From a virus: a stretch of DNA of 55,459 nucleotides. The notes under the pieces are model-generated. The model saw nothing but the letters and a program-made list of their open reading frames with translations. It was not told where the DNA came from and searched no databases. Where the stretch lies: positions 1-55,459 of the IMG/VR virus record IMGVR_UViG_3300047476_000267. One strand, written 5' to 3'. The first letter of the stretch is position 1. The number at the start of each line of letters is the position of its first letter. Position numbers and translations under genes: made by a program. Of this stretch, positions 1 to 7,424 are shown one piece after another.

Positions 1-2423
1 AAGGCATTTCGTACCACGAGGCTGTCTTAGTTGAATCTCCAACAGCTTTAAACGCAGTTTACGTTCAGCCAAATGGTGCTAGTAACGGTGTAGGCGCAAC
101 GCTTACCAATAATGGCGCTAATGCAGCACTTGTGATTGATGGTGTAACGCTATCCAATACAGCTCGTGTTTTAGTCTATACCCAATCAAATGCAGTGCAT
201 AACGGTGTATATACAGTTACTAATCCAGGCGCTCCTGATAGCCCAGGACCAGGTGCTCAATGGGTTTTAACTCGTGCAACTGATGCCGATACTTTTGGTT
301 TAGCTAATCCTAATACGTTGGGCGCTGGTGATGCGTTCTTTGTTCAGGACGGTGATACTGGTGCGGGCGAGACTTATGTCTGTAATACCCAAGGCACAAT
401 TACTTTTGGCTCGTCAAATATTACTTTTGCGCAGATTAGCTCCGCTCAGATTTATGCAGCTGGTACAGGCCTTAATCTTGCCAACTTAACGTTTAGTATT
501 GCTAACACAGCTGTTACGGCAGCGCAATATGGCAATGATGGTAACGTTGCTCAGATTACTGTTAATGCTCAAGGTCAGTTAACCAACGCTGCCAACGTAG
601 CAATTAATGCTTCTAGTATCACGGTAGGTACTTTGGCTAATGCTAGAACTACGGCTTCTGACGCTAATGGCGCTTCTACCATCGTATCTCGTGATACAAA
701 CGGTTCTTTTGCTGCTAACGTAATAACTGCTACAACGGTTAATGCAACCAGCGGTAACTTTACAAACATCACTGGTAATGCTGTAGCCCTAACCGACATC
801 AACGCTTCAAACATTACCAGCGGAACTATAGATAATGCCCGTACTACAAGTAATACATCTAATAGCGCCAGCACAATCGTATTGCGTGATGCCTCTGGAA
901 ACTTTGGATCTAACGTCATTACGGCTTCTTCATTTAGCGGAGACGGTACTGCTATCACGGCTATTAACGCCAGCAACATTTCGTCTGGAACTATAGCAAA
1001 CTCCCGTACTACCGCTTCGTCATCAAATGGCGCAAGCACTATTGTTCAGCGTGACGCTGGTGGTAACTTCTCGGCTAATACGATTACGGCAAATATTTCA
1101 GGTGATATTTCTGGCGGTACAAATATCAACGCCTCTAACATTACTTCGGGGACCATATCAAATGCCAGGACTACTGCTGCTTCTGCCAATGGTGCTTCCA
1201 CTATTGTGCTTCGTGATACTAACGGGTCTTTTGATGCCAACGTTGTAAACGCTACAAATCTTAGTGGTGGTGGTTTATCAATTACCTCGATTAATGCGTC
1301 AAATATTTCTGCTGGAACAATTGGTTCTGCTTATGTATCAGGCGCTTATGGAAATATAACTGGGGTTGGTACTGTTACTGCTGGTACATGGCAAGGTAAC
1401 GTTATTGCCAATTTGTACACAACGGCTAACTCATCTAATAGCGCTTCGACCATTGTTGCTCGTGATGCTGGTGGTAATTTTGCAGCTGCAACTATTACGG
1501 CTACAACTTTTAGCGGTGCTTTTTCTGGAAACGGCGCAACTATTAGCGATATTAACGCCTCAAATATCTCTAGTGGAACCATAGCTAACGCTAGAACCAC
1601 GGCAGCCACAGCTAACGGCGCAAGCACAATTGTTTTAAGAGGAACATCAGGCGAATTTAGCGCTGGTGCCATTACAGGATCATCATTTACTGGTGATGGT
1701 TCAGCTTTATCTGCTATCAACGCATCCAACTTGTCCTCTGGTACGGTTGCTTCTGCACGTGTATCTGGCTCTTATACAGGCATTACTGGAGTCGGAACTT
1801 TAACGGCTGGTACTTGGAACTCCACTGTAATAGGTGCGCAATATGGTGGCACTGGTTCTGCTAACTTAACGGCTGAAAACGTCATTCTTGGTAACGGCGC
1901 AAGTGCAGTTAAAGTAGTCGCTCCTGGAACAGCTAATAACGTTCTTACATCTAACGGCACCACTTGGGTTTCTCAAGCACCTAGCGGTGGCGGCATAGGT
2001 ATTACTGATGACAATAGTACAAACGCCACTAGATATATTTTATTTGACGATGTGACTTCTGGTAACGTAAGTAGTGTATTTGTTTCTAGCACTAAGTTAA
2101 CTTATAACCCATCTACTGGTAACTTAGTTGCTACGATTCATTATGCTTCTTCGGATGCACGGTATAAGGATGATGTAGTTGTAATCCCTAACGCTTTGGA
2201 TAAAGTTAACCAAATTCGTGGAGTTACTTATGTACGTAACGACATAGCTGATAAATCACGCCATGCTGGTGTGATTGCTCAAGAAGTTGAGGCTGTGTTG
2301 CCAGAGGTTGTCAGTACAAATAACGAAGGCTACAAATTAGTTGCTTACGACAATATGATTGGTTTACTGATTGAGGCTATTAAGGAGTTGAAGGCCGAAG
2401 TTGATGCTCTGAAAGGCAAATAA
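1..2423 (+). CDS. Tail fibre protein with C-terminal S74 chaperone domain, 5' partial
   Basis: The reading frame is open from the left edge (first full codon at base 3), so the true start lies outside the window; the GTG at 132 is only an internal codon. The body holds seven copies of a motif like INASNITSGTIANARTT, each followed by NGASTIVLRD-type segments, spaced about 55-60 residues: a repetitive fibre shaft. The end (bases about 2148-2420) has the S74 signature SDARYK with Ser at 2151 and Lys five residues later, then HAGVIAQEVEAVLPEVV and a terminal coiled coil. In S74 proteins this domain trimerises the fibre and cuts itself off at the Ser/Lys pair. The product would sit on the tail and bind the host surface. 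Family call is firm; receptor unknown. Confidence 0.9.
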   Translation, partial: GISYHEAVLVESPTALNAVYVQPNGASNGVGATLTNNGANAALVIDGVTLSNTARVLVYTQSNAVHNGVYTVTNPGAPDSPGPGAQWVLTRATDADTFGLANPNTLGAGDAFFVQDGDTGAGETYVCNTQGTITFGSSNITFAQISSAQIYAAGTGLNLANLTFSIANTAVTAAQYGNDGNVAQITVNAQGQLTNAANVAINASSITVGTLANARTTASDANGASTIVSRDTNGSFAANVITATTVNATSGNFTNITGNAVALTDINASNITSGTIDNARTTSNTSNSASTIVLRDASGNFGSNVITASSFSGDGTAITAINASNISSGTIANSRTTASSSNGASTIVQRDAGGNFSANTITANISGDISGGTNINASNITSGTISNARTTAASANGASTIVLRDTNGSFDANVVNATNLSGGGLSITSINASNISAGTIGSAYVSGAYGNITGVGTVTAGTWQGNVIANLYTTANSSNSASTIVARDAGGNFAAATITATTFSGAFSGNGATISDINASNISSGTIANARTTAATANGASTIVLRGTSGEFSAGAITGSSFTGDGSALSAINASNLSSGTVASARVSGSYTGITGVGTLTAGTWNSTVIGAQYGGTGSANLTAENVILGNGASAVKVVAPGTANNVLTSNGTTWVSQAPSGGGIGITDDNSTNATRYILFDDVTSGNVSSVFVSSTKLTYNPSTGNLVATIHYASSDARYKDDVVVIPNALDKVNQIRGVTYVRNDIADKSRHAGVIAQEVEAVLPEVVSTNNEGYKLVAYDNMIGLLIEAIKELKAEVDALKGK

Positions 2424-3061
2424 TGTTTGGTGGCTTTCCCTACGGCGGTGCCCCGTTTGCTGATGTAGGCGATACAAGCCTTGGTATTGCAGTTCAGATT
2501 ACTGGTGTGTCTGCTGTAGGCGTAGTTGGTACAGTTGACGTTAGAACTCAACAGATATTAGACGTAACGGGTGTAAATGCTGTTGGTCAGGTTGGTACTG
2601 TAACGGTTGTAGCACCAGCTAATACTGATGTAACGGGTGTATATAGCCCTGTAGTAGATGGTACGGTTACTGTTATTGCCAATTCAGTTATCGATCTTAC
2701 TGGCTTTGCCGTACCAGCTTTGGTGGGTAACGTAACTGCAAGTGGTAGTACAGAAAATAATGTTACAGGCTTTGCGGTCCCAACGCTGCTAGGTCAAATA
2801 TCATTAGTAACTGATAACTTTATTGATGTTACTGGTTTTGGAATACCTACTTTACTTGGCAACGTAGAGGCTGGCGGTACTAGCTCTATTGATGTAACTG
2901 GCGTATCTGCTATTGGTGTAGTTGGTACGGTAGACGCCCAGGCAAACTCTGTGGTTAATTTGACTGGCGTTAGAACCGTTGTTAGACTTAAAAAGCAAAA
3001 TGTATGGGGTCTGGTAGATACTGCGCAGACGCCTAATTGGACAGAAGTTTTGGCGGCATAA
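2423..3061 (+). CDS. Repeat-rich tail-associated protein
   Basis: The ATG overlaps the stop of the tail fibre gene (TAATG), suggesting coupled translation. The 212-residue product has about eight copies of a roughly 22-residue unit of the type VTGVNAVGQVGTVTV, drifting to VTGFAVPTLLGQISL in the middle, which predicts a regular beta structure. The end, NVWGLVDTAQTPNWTEV, resembles the closing segment of other phage tail proteins. No enzyme motif or signal peptide is seen. Position between two fibre-like genes suggests a tail or fibre accessory. Function is not recognised. Confidence 0.65.
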   Translation: MFGGFPYGGAPFADVGDTSLGIAVQITGVSAVGVVGTVDVRTQQILDVTGVNAVGQVGTVTVVAPANTDVTGVYSPVVDGTVTVIANSVIDLTGFAVPALVGNVTASGSTENNVTGFAVPTLLGQISLVTDNFIDVTGFGIPTLLGNVEAGGTSSIDVTGVSAIGVVGTVDAQANSVVNLTGVRTVVRLKKQNVWGLVDTAQTPNWTEVLAA

Positions 3062-3070
3062 GGGTAAATT

Positions 3071-3853
3071 ATGGCAAGTACATACTCAACTAGTTTAAAG
3101 CTAACCCTAATTGGGGATGGCGATCAATCGGGTATTTGGGGTCAAACAACCAATACAAACCTGGGAACTTTGCTTGAACAGGCTATTACAGGTGTGCAGT
3201 CTATTGTCATGGCTGATGCCAACTACACGCTTACTAACTTTAACGGTGTAACGGACGAAGCAAGAAATGCTGTTTTGGTAGTAACTGGAGTCAATAATGC
3301 TCAACGTGACCTGATTCCTCCATTAGTTAAAAAACTGTACACCGTTGTCAATAACACCACGGGTGGCTATGGAATTAGAGTTATTGGATCATCAGGCACA
3401 GGCGTTACTGTTCCTAATGGTGCAACCTGTCTTGTTTATTGTGATGGGATAAATTTCTATAGTGGTTTGTCTGGCACTGCGGGTAACTTTACAGTAAACG
3501 GAACAATGACTGCCACCACCGCAAACGCAACCACGTTTAACGGAACAACTGGCGCATTTACCAATATATCAGGCAATGGCGTAGCTATTACAGCTATTAA
3601 TGCGTCAAACATAACCTCTGGCACTGTAGCTACGGCTCGTTTAGGATCTGGTACAGCCAATGCCGCAACATTTTTGCGGGGAGATCAGACATACGCTGTG
3701 CCAACTGTAAATATCCTGAGCACGACTAATTTTACAATTCAACAAGTTGGAAGCGACTTAGTATTTCAATACAATGGTGCTAATGTAGCGGTAATGAATT
3801 CAGGTGGTAATTTAACTTCAGCTGGTCAGTTTGTTGCTGGCGGCACTGTTTAA
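3071..3853 (+). CDS. Tail fibre-like structural protein sharing the fibre repeat
   Basis: 260 residues. The start MASTYSTSLKLTLIGDGDQS and the WGQTTNTNLGTLLEQAITG segment belong to a family often found beside tail fibre genes in environmental phages. Around residues 175-190 it carries one copy of the INASNITSGTVATARLG motif repeated seven times in the fibre gene two genes upstream, so the two share a module. The end is beta-rich with no S74 domain. Probably part of the adhesion apparatus; exact place in the virion unknown. Confidence 0.65.
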   Translation: MASTYSTSLKLTLIGDGDQSGIWGQTTNTNLGTLLEQAITGVQSIVMADANYTLTNFNGVTDEARNAVLVVTGVNNAQRDLIPPLVKKLYTVVNNTTGGYGIRVIGSSGTGVTVPNGATCLVYCDGINFYSGLSGTAGNFTVNGTMTATTANATTFNGTTGAFTNISGNGVAITAINASNITSGTVATARLGSGTANAATFLRGDQTYAVPTVNILSTTNFTIQQVGSDLVFQYNGANVAVMNSGGNLTSAGQFVAGGTV

Positions 3854-3867
3854 TTTAGGAGGATACT

Positions 3868-4503
3868 ATGCCAACAACCGTAGGCGGAACAACTATAACG
3901 TTTAATGACTCAACCAACCAAGGCTCTGCTTGGGTTGGAGCAAGAAATCAAATATTTACTGGTAACGGTACTTTTACTATTCCTACAGGGGTAACAGCCA
4001 TTAAAGCAACTGTTATTGGCGCTGGTGGTGGCGCTAACAGTGGCGTTGACCAAGAGGGTAGCGGTAACGGAGGTGGCGGTGGAGGCACTGCGGTTAAATT
4101 TTTATCTGGCTTAACCTCTGGAGCAACACTTACCGTTACAGTTGGTGGTGGAAGCACTGGCACTGGTGGAGCAAGTTCTCTGGCCTCTGGTAATCAATCC
4201 ATTACTACAGTTACCGCAAACGGTGGTACAGCGGGTAGTTTTAACACTGGTTCAAATCCAGGGAACGCATCAAACGGCGACTTTAATATGAGAGCTATCA
4301 CATATGGTGGTGGGTCTCAAATAGGTGGTGTTCCTTTTGGGCAATATAGTTGTATACCAACTAGTAACCCAGCTAACCGAGGAACAGCAAACGGGGCTGT
4401 CCCAGGCGGTGGCGCTGGTGGAGTTAACGCTGGTTTAGAGGGTGATGGACCACAAAACGCAAGTGCCACCAGCGGTGCTGGTCGTGTAATTATTGAATGG
4501 TAA
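3868..4503 (+). CDS. Glycine-rich tail or adhesin-like protein
   Basis: A strong AGGAGG at 3857-3862 sets the ATG start. Of 211 residues, the N-terminal FTGNGTFTIPTGVTAIKATV segment is typical of phage glycine-rich tail proteins, and the rest is built from long runs of Gly, Ser and Thr (for example GSGNGGGGGGTAVKF). Such glycine-rich domains act as receptor-binding tips in some phage adhesins, which fits the fibre neighbourhood; that role is inferred. The protein ends in SGAGRVIIEW, a common ending of this group. Confidence 0.65.
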   Translation: MPTTVGGTTITFNDSTNQGSAWVGARNQIFTGNGTFTIPTGVTAIKATVIGAGGGANSGVDQEGSGNGGGGGGTAVKFLSGLTSGATLTVTVGGGSTGTGGASSLASGNQSITTVTANGGTAGSFNTGSNPGNASNGDFNMRAITYGGGSQIGGVPFGQYSCIPTSNPANRGTANGAVPGGGAGGVNAGLEGDGPQNASATSGAGRVIIEW

Positions 4504-4512
4504 GGATAAAAA

Positions 4513-4794
4513 ATGGAGCAAAACTATCTTTTAATTAATAAACAGACAAATGTTGTAGATAACGTTTGTATATGGGATGGTGATGACGAGGGTTGGATGC
4601 CTCCTCCTGAGTACTTGCCTCTTGTACAAGCAACAACACCAGCAAAAATATGGATTTGTAAAAAAGATCCTGTCACTAAAGTTGTATCTTATGACTTAGA
4701 AACTGTTGAAGGCGCTGGTCAAATTGGGTTTACTTGGGATGGATCTGTGTTAACAACCAACGAACCACAACCTGTACCACCAACAGCAAAATGA
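4513..4794 (+). CDS. Hypothetical phage protein, tail region
   Basis: 93 residues, starting MEQNYLLINKQTNVVDNVCI and ending in a Pro-rich tail (EPQPVPPTAK). The opening resembles small proteins found beside tail fibre genes in other phages, including tail-fibre assembly-like proteins, but no domain can be assigned. Its stop overlaps the start of the oxygenase-like gene in an ATGA, so the two are probably translated together. The gene and the two that follow are richer in A and T than the fibre genes. Confidence 0.5.
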   Translation: MEQNYLLINKQTNVVDNVCIWDGDDEGWMPPPEYLPLVQATTPAKIWICKKDPVTKVVSYDLETVEGAGQIGFTWDGSVLTTNEPQPVPPTAK

Positions 4795-5276
4795 CTTATG
4801 AAGTAAGAGACAATTTTTTAGATAAAACCATTTTTGATGGGATTGCTCAGTCTATAGAAGATAAAGACTTCCCATGGTATTTTTTAGAAAATATTGGGTT
4901 TTCAAATGATAAAAGTGATGTTGGGTTTATACATTTGCTGTATATGCACTATACGCCAAATAGTCCGCTTTTTGTACCAATAATGAGCCCTATTATTGAA
5001 CTTGTTAATCCTAATGCAATTATTCGTTGTAGGGTTAGTAGTTATTTAAAAGGTAAAGAGTTAATTGAGCACCAATCTCATGTGGATTACTCTTTCCCAC
5101 ATAAAGTTTTTATGCTTTACATTAACACCAACAATGGTTATACAACGTTTGAAGATGGTACTAAAGTAAATTGTGTTGCTAATCGAGCAGTATTTTTTGA
5201 TGGAAGTAAACCGCATCACAGCTCAAATTGCACTGACCAAAATAGACGATTTGTTTTAACGATGAACTACTTTTAA
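4791..5276 (+). CDS. 2-oxoglutarate/Fe(II) oxygenase-like protein
   Basis: The ATG at 4791 in the ATGA overlap is preferred over an in-frame ATG at 4734 that lies deep inside the previous gene. The 161-residue product has the order of ligands of a double-stranded beta-helix oxygenase: H97-V-D99, a distal His at 142 or 143 and Arg 152/153 that could hold 2-oxoglutarate. Such enzymes hydroxylate proteins, nucleic acids or small molecules; the substrate here is unknown. High A+T content suggests separate acquisition. It pairs with another oxygenase gene immediately downstream. Confidence 0.65.
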   Translation: MTYEVRDNFLDKTIFDGIAQSIEDKDFPWYFLENIGFSNDKSDVGFIHLLYMHYTPNSPLFVPIMSPIIELVNPNAIIRCRVSSYLKGKELIEHQSHVDYSFPHKVFMLYINTNNGYTTFEDGTKVNCVANRAVFFDGSKPHHSSNCTDQNRRFVLTMNYF

Positions 5277-5280
5277 TACT

Positions 5281-5856
5281 ATGAATAACGACTTTATTGG
5301 TATCTACCCGAACGCCTTTTCAAAGGAGTTTTGTCAAAATGTTATTCAATATTTTGAAGATATGGAGTCTGGTGGGTTTACCTTTAATAGGCAAGAATTT
5401 GAGTCTGCGAGCAAAATGAAGAAAGATGACGAAGCAATTTTTCTTTCTGAGTTTGAGCAAATTAAATTAACAAGCAAGCCAATGGCTAAAGAGTTTCATA
5501 AAGTATTTTGGGAAGATTGTTACAGGCAATACGCAGAAAACTATTCAATTTTAAATAGTTGTGCTCATCACAATATATATGAAATAAAGTTGCAAAAAAC
5601 CCAAATTGGTGGTGGCTTCCATGATTGGCATGCCGAAGCTATGGATCGTTCGACCTCAAGTCGTTTATTGGTTTGGACTGTATACCTTAACGATGTTCAA
5701 GAAGGTGGCGAAACTGAATTTCTGTACCAGCATAAACGGGTTAAACCAGAGGCTGGCACATGCTTGATTTGGCCCGCTGCGTTTACACATACACATCGTG
5801 GTAATCCACCAATATCAAACGAAAAGTATATTTTAACTGGTTGGGTAGATTTTTAA
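5281..5856 (+). CDS. Prolyl 4-hydroxylase-like 2-oxoglutarate/Fe(II) oxygenase
   Basis: 191 residues. The C-terminal half carries FHDWHAEA (likely metal ligands H117 and E119), then YLNDVQEGGETEF, VKPEAGTCLIWPAAFTHTHR with the distal His (170 or 172), and K182 where prolyl-hydroxylase-like enzymes bind 2-oxoglutarate. The H-x-E in place of H-x-D is a variant I associate with phage members. Starts four bases after the preceding oxygenase gene, so the two form a pair inside the late structural region. A role in modifying a tail protein or host surface is possible but unproven. Confidence 0.72.
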   Translation: MNNDFIGIYPNAFSKEFCQNVIQYFEDMESGGFTFNRQEFESASKMKKDDEAIFLSEFEQIKLTSKPMAKEFHKVFWEDCYRQYAENYSILNSCAHHNIYEIKLQKTQIGGGFHDWHAEAMDRSTSSRLLVWTVYLNDVQEGGETEFLYQHKRVKPEAGTCLIWPAAFTHTHRGNPPISNEKYILTGWVDF

Positions 5857-5865
5857 GGAGCCAAT

Positions 5866-6075
5866 ATGATTAAAACTATTCAAGACTCAATGGATGGTGG
5901 CGAATTTAAACCACGCCATACTGTAGAAATCTATTGCCCTAACTGTGGGCGTGACGTAGACGAAGCCGAGCTTGCTGCCAAAAAATGCAACGACTGCGGA
6001 GATCCGCTTGAAGATCCAGAGCAACATGTAGCGATTGTGGTTGCCAATATGTCGTTTGGGGGGAGCACACTATGA
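5866..6075 (+). CDS. Small zinc-ribbon protein
   Basis: 69 residues with two CxxC knuckles, CPNC and CNDC, about 18 residues apart, the layout of a zinc ribbon. AGGAG at 5855-5859 supports the ATG. The stop overlaps the next ATG in an ATGA. Position just before the lysis genes is the only clue to function. Not otherwise recognised. Confidence 0.6.
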   Translation: MIKTIQDSMDGGEFKPRHTVEIYCPNCGRDVDEAELAAKKCNDCGDPLEDPEQHVAIVVANMSFGGSTL

Positions 6076-6425
6076 ACGAGCACGAGTCAGCAAAAGAAGT
6101 CGCTGGTAAAGCAATTGGTCGGCACGGATTAATTTATATCACCATCATCGTAGCGATGGGTGTTGGTGCGTCTATAGTTCTTGAAGAGTCCAAGATGGCT
6201 GCGGTTATGGGTCTACTTGGAGCATCGTTGACTGCCCTAATTTCTATGATGAACGGCGTAGCTGGCGCATCACCTAAGCAAGAAAAGCCTGAATTTGAGA
6301 TTATGAAAGAGCTTATTGCTCGTTTAGATAAGATGGCAGATCGTGACCCAGTGAGCGTTGCGGTAGATGGGGATAAGGTGCTAGTCCGAAAGGGCGACAA
6401 CGAAACAGCAATCGGGAGATCATAA
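6072..6425 (+). CDS. Two-helix membrane protein, possible holin or lysis partner
   Basis: 117 residues. Two hydrophobic stretches, about residues 18-36 (HGLIYITIIVAMGVGASIVL) and 41-63 (AAVMGLLGASLTALISMM), are followed by a charged C-terminal tail with coiled-coil character. Directly upstream of a GTA-type holin and the endolysin, with overlapping stop/start, it is probably part of the lysis cassette: a second holin, antiholin or spanin-like partner. No lipobox is visible. Function inferred from context. Confidence 0.55.
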   Translation: MNEHESAKEVAGKAIGRHGLIYITIIVAMGVGASIVLEESKMAAVMGLLGASLTALISMMNGVAGASPKQEKPEFEIMKELIARLDKMADRDPVSVAVDGDKVLVRKGDNETAIGRS

Positions 6426-6835
6426 TGTTTCCATTAACTGCATTAGTTGATGTTGGGATGAAAGTCCTAGACAAGTTTATTCCTGACCCAGAAGCCAAGG
6501 CAAAAGCCCAAGCCGAGCTACTTAAGATGCAGCAAGAAGGCAGACTGGCTGAGCTCAATGCCGACAATATTGAAGCTCAAGAACTGACTAAACGCCAGCA
6601 GTCGGATATGGCATCGGATTCTTGGTTGTCTAAAAACATCCGCCCAATGACTTTAATCTTCATTCTTGGTGCTTACTTCGTGTTTGCCATGATGAGTGCC
6701 TTTGGATCCAACGCCAACGAGAAGTATGTTGAGTTGCTTGGTCAGTGGGGGATGTTGATTATGAGCTTTTACTTTGGTGGTCGTACCCTTGAGAAGATCA
6801 TGGATATGAAGTCAAAGGAAAAGAAAGATGCTTGA
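6425..6835 (+). CDS. Holin, three-TM gene-transfer-agent type
   Basis: 136 residues. The N-terminal DPEAKAKAQAELLKMQQE amphipathic segment, the DSWLSKNIRPMTLIFILG junction and two clear hydrophobic helices (about 77-95 and 105-122) match the family called holin of 3TMs for gene-transfer release. Such holins open the inner membrane so the endolysin can reach the wall. Start overlaps the upstream stop (TAATG), and the endolysin gene starts inside its end, forming a tight lysis operon. Confidence 0.8.
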   Translation: MFPLTALVDVGMKVLDKFIPDPEAKAKAQAELLKMQQEGRLAELNADNIEAQELTKRQQSDMASDSWLSKNIRPMTLIFILGAYFVFAMMSAFGSNANEKYVELLGQWGMLIMSFYFGGRTLEKIMDMKSKEKKDA

Positions 6836-7421
6836 ATCCCAGTTGCTTGCCCTTGGTATAGAAGGAAAGTGGCTTGAACCTCTTAAGGAAACTTTTGAGA
6901 AATACGGCATAGACACCACTAAACGTCAGGCTGCATTTATAGGTCAGTGCATGCACGAGTCTGGTGGGTTTAAGCTGTTACAGGAAAACCTTAATTACAG
7001 TGCAAAAGCGCTAATGGCTACTTGGCCCAGCCGATTCCCTACCGAAGAAATAGCCAACGAGTATGCTCGCCAGCCTGAAAAGATTGCCAATAAAGTATAT
7101 GGCGGTCGGATGGGTAACGATGTTGAAAGCTCTGGAGAGGGCTGGAAGTACAGGGGAAGGGGTATAAAACAGCTGACTGGCAAGGAAAACTATGAGCGAT
7201 GCGGATCTGGTTTGGGTGTGGATCTTGTCAGTAATCCTGATTTGCTGTTGGATCCTAAATATGCGGCTTTAAGCGCTGGCTGGTTTTGGAATAAACATAA
7301 TCTCAATGACTTGGCAGATAAGGGAGATATTGAGACAATGACGAAAAGGATCAATGGCGGTTTGCTTGGGTTGGATGCCAGAAAAGCTGCTATTGCTAAA
7401 GCTGAGTCAGTATTAGGGTAA
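6828..7421 (+). CDS. Endolysin, glycoside hydrolase 19 (chitinase-like)
   Basis: 197 residues forming a single lysozyme-like catalytic domain with no signal peptide or wall-binding repeat. The HESGGF motif holds the likely general acid Glu44, and YRGRGIKQLTGKENYERCG is the GH19 substrate-cleft signature, followed by YAALSAGWFW. GH19 endolysins cut the peptidoglycan glycan backbone of Gram-negative hosts. Follows the holin with an 8-base overlap, so export depends on the holin. Confidence 0.88.
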   Translation: MLESQLLALGIEGKWLEPLKETFEKYGIDTTKRQAAFIGQCMHESGGFKLLQENLNYSAKALMATWPSRFPTEEIANEYARQPEKIANKVYGGRMGNDVESSGEGWKYRGRGIKQLTGKENYERCGSGLGVDLVSNPDLLLDPKYAALSAGWFWNKHNLNDLADKGDIETMTKRINGGLLGLDARKAAIAKAESVLG

Positions 7422-7424
7422 ACC

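Noticed and set aside
4734-4790. Longer start for the first oxygenase-like gene
   Set aside because: The extra 19 residues read through the well-formed end of the previous gene; the ATGA overlap at 4791 is the common start style here.
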